A program made the translations under genes and the position numbers. A stretch of DNA of 64,000 nt from Lachnospiraceae bacterium (GTDB lineage: Bacteria > Bacillota > Clostridia > Lachnospirales > Lachnospiraceae), in contig JAAWAV010000055.1 in assembly GCA_022792335.1 (NCBI GenBank), positions 1 to 64,000 of the forward strand. Direction: 5' to 3'. The notes beneath the pieces are model-generated. The model searched no databases, was not told the origin of the DNA, and saw nothing but the letters and a program-made list of their open reading frames with translations. Shown in pieces: positions 60,148 to 64,000 of this stretch (position 1 is its first letter; the number at the start of each line of letters is the position of its first letter).

Positions 60148-61284
60148 TCATTCGCCCGCTGTCTCGGCAGCGCTGCTCTGTGTCGCGTCTGTTTCTGCTG
60201 CAGCAGAGGTTTCCTCCGCCGTCTCGGCCGCTCCCGAAGTACCAGTCTCTCCAGCAGAGGTAGTCTCCGGCGCCGCCGTGGTTTCCGGCACCTTAAACAG
60301 ATTGCTGTCAAAGACAATCTGACTCCACACCTTCTCGTCCACTTTGAAAGAAGGCATCTCCTTCACCCACTCCGCATAGACTGTCTGGAACTTCTCGCTC
60401 TGTCTCTTGGAAATAATGGTCGGCTTCTCATTATCTGTCGCTTCCCGGTCAAAGTCTGTCTCACAGTAGACCACATACCAACCGTAGCCTTCCTGATAAA
60501 CACTTCCAGTCTCCCCGGTCTTAAGGGACATTCCCAGATTTCCCACCTCATTGTCAAAGTCCCCGGCTCCATAGGTGTTGGTATTGTAAGTAAAGTTCTC
60601 GTTCTCTTCGGCAATCGCCTTCATGGCCTCTTCGGAATTTTCCCCGCCTTCCACGCGGCCCTTAATCTCCTCTGCCTGAGTCTTTGCAGCCTCGGCGTCC
60701 TCTCCGTCTTTCACCAGGACATAGCGGATAATTCTCTGGGCGGCTTCCTCGTCGCTAACCTCCGTATCCACATCCTTGATCGCTTCCTGGTAGGCTTTCA
60801 TGGCAAGAGCATTGGCAGTGATAATTTCCTTTAACCGCTCTTCCGTGATATTTGTCGCATCCTTTACAGCCTCGTCCATATCTTTCATGGTCTGGCTGGC
60901 CGCCTCGTCCACCTTTTTCAGCTCGTCCTCACTGAGGGCAATGCCCAGCTCCTCGGCCTTGGCTTTCAGGACATACGTCTGGTAAACGCCTTTCATAACG
61001 CTTTCCTTACTATAGGTCTCCATGGTGGTTCCCGTGCCCAGATCAGACTGCCACATGGTACTGGGATCCATACCGTACATGGCGTAATAAAGCTCGTTGG
61101 TATACTGGCTCGCTCTGGCCATATAATTGACCTCATCCAGATAAATCTTCGTATCTCCCAACGTCGCCACCACCGTGTCGGGATATTTTTCCAAAGTCAC
61201 CCTGGTCCGTCCACAGCCGGCCGAAGCCCCAAGCATAAAAACTGCAACAGCCGCTGAAACCAGTCTCCTCATCATTTTGTTCAT
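60148..61284 (-). CDS. prsA: PrsA-like extracytoplasmic peptidyl-prolyl isomerase lipoprotein
   Basis: Post-translocation foldase. The 378-residue lipoprotein has a signal peptide ending A-S-A-G-C (about Cys24), an N-terminal SurA-like helical part (about 50-170), a parvulin-type region (about 180-290) and an Ala/Thr/Glu-rich unstructured tail (about 335-378). The parvulin domain is divergent (E-G-Y-G-W-Y-V-V-Y is recognisable; the usual catalytic His/Cys set is not obvious). I start at the ATG of 61282-61284; another ATG three codons earlier overlaps AGGAGG. Sits between mfd and spoVT, a place where clostridia and bacilli often keep a PrsA/SurA gene. Confidence 0.85.
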   Translation of the reverse strand: MNKMMRRLVSAAVAVFMLGASAGCGRTRVTLEKYPDTVVATLGDTKIYLDEVNYMARASQYTNELYYAMYGMDPSTMWQSDLGTGTTMETYSKESVMKGVYQTYVLKAKAEELGIALSEDELKKVDEAASQTMKDMDEAVKDATNITEERLKEIITANALAMKAYQEAIKDVDTEVSDEEAAQRIIRYVLVKDGEDAEAAKTQAEEIKGRVEGGENSEEAMKAIAEENENFTYNTNTYGAGDFDNEVGNLGMSLKTGETGSVYQEGYGWYVVYCETDFDREATDNEKPTIISKRQSEKFQTVYAEWVKEMPSFKVDEKVWSQIVFDSNLFKVPETTAAPETTSAGETGTSGAAETAEETSAAAETDATQSSAAETAGE

Positions 61285-61346
61285 AACAACCATTTCCTCC
61301 TGGATCGTTTCCTGAATCCGCCTGCGAAATGCCCACAGGCATTGTT

Positions 61347-61375
61347 ATTATAATACCAAACACTCAAACTAGCAA
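61347..61375 (-). promoter_or_regulatory. Sigma-A promoter of prsA
   Basis: TTGCTA (61370-61375), 17-base spacer, TATAAT (61347-61352) on the minus strand; the -35 box lies inside the last codons of mfd. Confidence 0.65.
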
Positions 61376-64000
61376 CTCTTTTATGGCATTTAACAGGATT
61401 TTCACCTTTTCCATCATCTGTCTCGGCTCTTTGTTTTCTTTTTTCCGGTCGGTAAATGTAAAATAAGGCGGTTTCGTACCAGTAAATTTCAACTGATTGC
61501 CATACTGTCTCATAAGTAGCGGAAACTTCTCCACCTGGAAAGGCGCTTTTTCGTACATGGTAAGCCGGACCTCCCGCAAATTGCCGGAAAGCTCCGTCAC
61601 ATAAGCGCCGTGAGCCACCCCCTTTAAGAGGGATACTTCCAGAAGGTTTTCCACCGCCCTTGGAATATCTCCGAACCGGTCGATCAGCTCGTCTCTCATA
61701 TCGTCGGCCTCAGCTTCCCCCTCAATACTGGAAATCCGTTTGTAAATTTCCAGCTTCTGCACTTCGTTTTTGATATAAGAAGGAGGAATAAACGCGTCAA
61801 TATTAAAATCAATCACCGTGTCAAAGGCCTCCACTGTGCCTTCCCCTTTGATGGCTTTCACCGCTTCGTTTAAGAGTTTGCAGTAAAGGTCATAGCCGAT
61901 GGCCTCCATGTGCCCGTGCTGTTCTGCCCCGAGAAGGTTCCCGGCTCCCCGAATCTCCAAATCCCGCATGGCAATCTTAATGCCGGAGCCAAATTCTGTA
62001 AACTCTCTGATAGCAGCCAGCCGCTTTTCAGCCACCTCCTTTAAAAGCTTATTCCGCTTGTACATGAGAAAGGCGTAAGCGGTCCGCCCGGAGCGGCCCA
62101 CCCGCCCTCTGAGCTGATAGAGCTGCGACAGGCCGAACCGGTCCGCATCGTGGATGATCATGGTATTCACATTGGAAATGTCCAGACCGGTCTCGATGAT
62201 GGTGGTGGAAACCAACACGTCAATCTCCCCGTTGATAAAGTCCAGCATAATCCGTTCCAATTGCTGCTCTCTCATCTGGCCATGGGCATAAACCACCACT
62301 GCTTCCGGAGCCAGAGCAGCAATCTTGGCTGTAATATCTTCAATATCCCGGACCCGGTTGTACACATAATATACCTGGCCGCCTCTGGAGCGTTCCCGCT
62401 CAATGGCCTCCCGGACCATTTCTTCATTATACTCCATCACGTAAGTCTGGATAGGCACCCGGTTCATGGGCGGTTCCTCCAGGACACTCATATCCCGGAT
62501 TCCCGCCAGGCTCATATGGAGCGTCCGCGGAATGGGCGTAGCCGTAAGCGTCAGTACGTCCACATTTTCCCGGAGTTTCTTAATCTTCTCTTTGTGAGCC
62601 ACGCCGAACCGCTGCTCTTCATCAATGATTAAAAGCCCCAGATCTTTAAATACCACGTCGCCTGAAAGCACCCGGTGGGTTCCGATGACAATATCTACCA
62701 GCCCTTTTTTCAGATCCGTCAGAGTCTTTTTCTGTTCCGTCGCCGTCCGAAATCTGGAAAGCATATCTACCCGCACCGGAAAATTCATCATCCGCTGAAT
62801 GAAGGTATTATAATGCTGCTGGGCCAGTATGGTCGTCGGCACCAGATAGACCACCTGCTTTCCCTCCTGAACTGCCTTGAAGGCCGCCCGGATGGCAATC
62901 TCCGTCTTTCCGTACCCCACGTCTCCGCAGATCAGGCGGTCCATAATCTTTCCGCCTTCCATATCCCCCTTGACAGCCTCAATGGCCGCCTCCTGGTCCT
63001 CCGTGGCTTCATAGGGAAACAGTTCTTCAAATTCCCGCTGCCAGACAGTATCCGGCCCATAGCGGAACCCTTCACTCCTCTGCCTTGCCGCATAAAGTTC
63101 CACCAGATCTTTGGCAATCTCCTTCACCGCACCTCTGGCCCTGGCCTTGGTCCGTCCCCATTCCTGGCCCCCCAGACGGCTTAACTTGGGCGTTTTCGCA
63201 CCGGCCCCCGCATACTTTTGAATCATGTCAAGCTGAGTCACCGGCAGATACAGGCTCCCGTTTCCCCCGTATTCCAGTTTGATATAATCTTTGGTGATGT
63301 GATCCACTTCAATTTTCTCAATCCCCCGGTAGATACCAAGGCCGTGGTTTTCGTGGACCACGTAATCTCCCACAGAGAGCTCGGAAAAGTTCTGAATCTT
63401 CCTTCCCTCGTAAATACTTTTCTTCCGGCGTTTTTTCTTCTCGGCGCCGAACATGTCGCTCTCCGGGATCACCACGAACTTAATCATGGGATATTCAAAA
63501 CCTCTGTGCAGGTTCCCGTAAAGGACACAGATCTCGCCCGGCAGAATTTCTTTATTTTCATCCTCCGTATAATAAGCCAAAAGCTCATACTGCTCCCTAA
63601 GATCCTTTGCCAGCCTGGCTCCTCTGGTACGGGAGCCGCAAAGAAGGGCCACCCGCCATTTCTCCCGTTTCCATTTTTTCAGGTCTCCCACCAGAAGTTC
63701 AAAACCGTTTTTATAAGAATTTCCGTTTTTTACAGTCATACTGTAGCGCCTTTTTACTGGAAACGCCTTCTGTTCCAGCGCGGAAAACAGGACGCTCCTC
63801 TCTCCTGCAAGGCGCTCCGCCGTCTGTCCCGCCGAGTAGAGGATGTCCGTCTGTCCTGGCAGGAGATACCCTTTTTCCAGCCGGTTCTGCATACTGTCCC
63901 GAAACTCTGCCTCCAGCACTTCCGCCTTTTCCAGAAGCCTGGCCGGTTCATCTAAAAATACCGGCGCGTCCTCCCCGAAATATGCTGCAAAAGACACGGT
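61364..64000 (-). CDS. mfd: Transcription-repair coupling factor Mfd (N-terminal part beyond window)
   Basis: SF2 translocase that removes stalled RNA polymerase and recruits UvrA. The visible 878 C-terminal residues include the RNA-polymerase-interacting CarD-like domain (L-S-V-G-D-Y-V-V-H-E-N-H-G, about 210-280), helicase motifs I G-D-V-G-Y-G-K-T, II D-E-E-Q, III T-A-T-P-I-P-R-T, motif VI Q-L-R-G-R-V-G-R-S, and the TRCF D7 domain at the C-terminus. The frame is open to the right edge, so the UvrB-like N-terminus is mostly missing. Upstream member of the mfd-spoVT-mazG block. Confidence 0.97.
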   Translation of the reverse strand, partial: TVSFAAYFGEDAPVFLDEPARLLEKAEVLEAEFRDSMQNRLEKGYLLPGQTDILYSAGQTAERLAGERSVLFSALEQKAFPVKRRYSMTVKNGNSYKNGFELLVGDLKKWKREKWRVALLCGSRTRGARLAKDLREQYELLAYYTEDENKEILPGEICVLYGNLHRGFEYPMIKFVVIPESDMFGAEKKKRRKKSIYEGRKIQNFSELSVGDYVVHENHGLGIYRGIEKIEVDHITKDYIKLEYGGNGSLYLPVTQLDMIQKYAGAGAKTPKLSRLGGQEWGRTKARARGAVKEIAKDLVELYAARQRSEGFRYGPDTVWQREFEELFPYEATEDQEAAIEAVKGDMEGGKIMDRLICGDVGYGKTEIAIRAAFKAVQEGKQVVYLVPTTILAQQHYNTFIQRMMNFPVRVDMLSRFRTATEQKKTLTDLKKGLVDIVIGTHRVLSGDVVFKDLGLLIIDEEQRFGVAHKEKIKKLRENVDVLTLTATPIPRTLHMSLAGIRDMSVLEEPPMNRVPIQTYVMEYNEEMVREAIERERSRGGQVYYVYNRVRDIEDITAKIAALAPEAVVVYAHGQMREQQLERIMLDFINGEIDVLVSTTIIETGLDISNVNTMIIHDADRFGLSQLYQLRGRVGRSGRTAYAFLMYKRNKLLKEVAEKRLAAIREFTEFGSGIKIAMRDLEIRGAGNLLGAEQHGHMEAIGYDLYCKLLNEAVKAIKGEGTVEAFDTVIDFNIDAFIPPSYIKNEVQKLEIYKRISSIEGEAEADDMRDELIDRFGDIPRAVENLLEVSLLKGVAHGAYVTELSGNLREVRLTMYEKAPFQVEKFPLLMRQYGNQLKFTGTKPPYFTFTDRKKENKEPRQMMEKVKILLNAIKELLV

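Overview
The window looks like a chromosome segment of a spore-forming Clostridia, most likely Lachnospiraceae. This is inferred from sporulation genes (spoVT, yabP, yabQ, spoIIE), Gram-positive ribosome-binding sites with many GTG/TTG starts, lipoproteins, and Bacillus/Clostridium-type gene orders. Most genes lie on the minus strand. No rRNA, tRNA or CRISPR array was recognised. The left edge holds two gene remnants. The right edge cuts through mfd.

Layout. 0.5-8 kb: greA-lysS with a near-perfect sigma-A promoter, preceded by nfeD, SPFH, argF, a small membrane protein, birA, a small conserved protein and dusB. 8-16.7 kb: a YocH-like 3D-domain wall lipoprotein with a WalR-like box, an rRNA/tRNA methyltransferase, ktrA, ktrB, apt, recJ and a DUF1015 gene. 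16.8-24.2 kb: serine (serC-serA) and branched-chain amino-acid (leuB-ilvD-ilvB) genes; four 90-bp tandem repeats separate ilvD and ilvB. 24.5-34.4 kb: nicotinate salvage (pncB, niaR), an acyltransferase, an FAD-Rieske oxidoreductase, a GH13 glycosidase, and a chemoreceptor overlapping an FMN-binding lipoprotein. 34.5-64 kb: mfd, (prsA), spoVT, mazG, hup, rqcP, yabP, yabQ, divIC, spoIIE, tilS, hpt, ftsH in essentially the Bacillus subtilis order.

That ancestral block is interrupted twice. Between prsA and spoVT lie a kinase, a GH13 glucosidase and an AT-rich AlbA_2/ATPase (Schlafen-like) gene. Between spoIIE and tilS, on the opposite strand, lies an 11-kb unit: BlaI-type repressor, BlaR1-type M56 protease without a beta-lactam sensor domain, a solute-binding-like secreted protein, an ABC ATPase, an internally duplicated permease, two different membrane-fusion proteins and a lone MacB-type periplasmic domain. 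This unit is my best candidate for an undescribed system: a proteolysis-switched envelope export or antimicrobial-resistance machine.

Intergenic DNA is rich in structure. It includes a 217-bp giant hairpin between convergent genes, a terminator-attached dispersed repeat with RNA-like hairpins (about 29.2, 31.5 and 52.1 kb), a 166-bp repeat array filling the gap between two stop codons (49.7-50.25 kb), and a terminator whose loop is the -35 box of the next promoter (serC). Starts were moved from the longest frame wherever a Shine-Dalgarno sequence and family N-terminus agreed.
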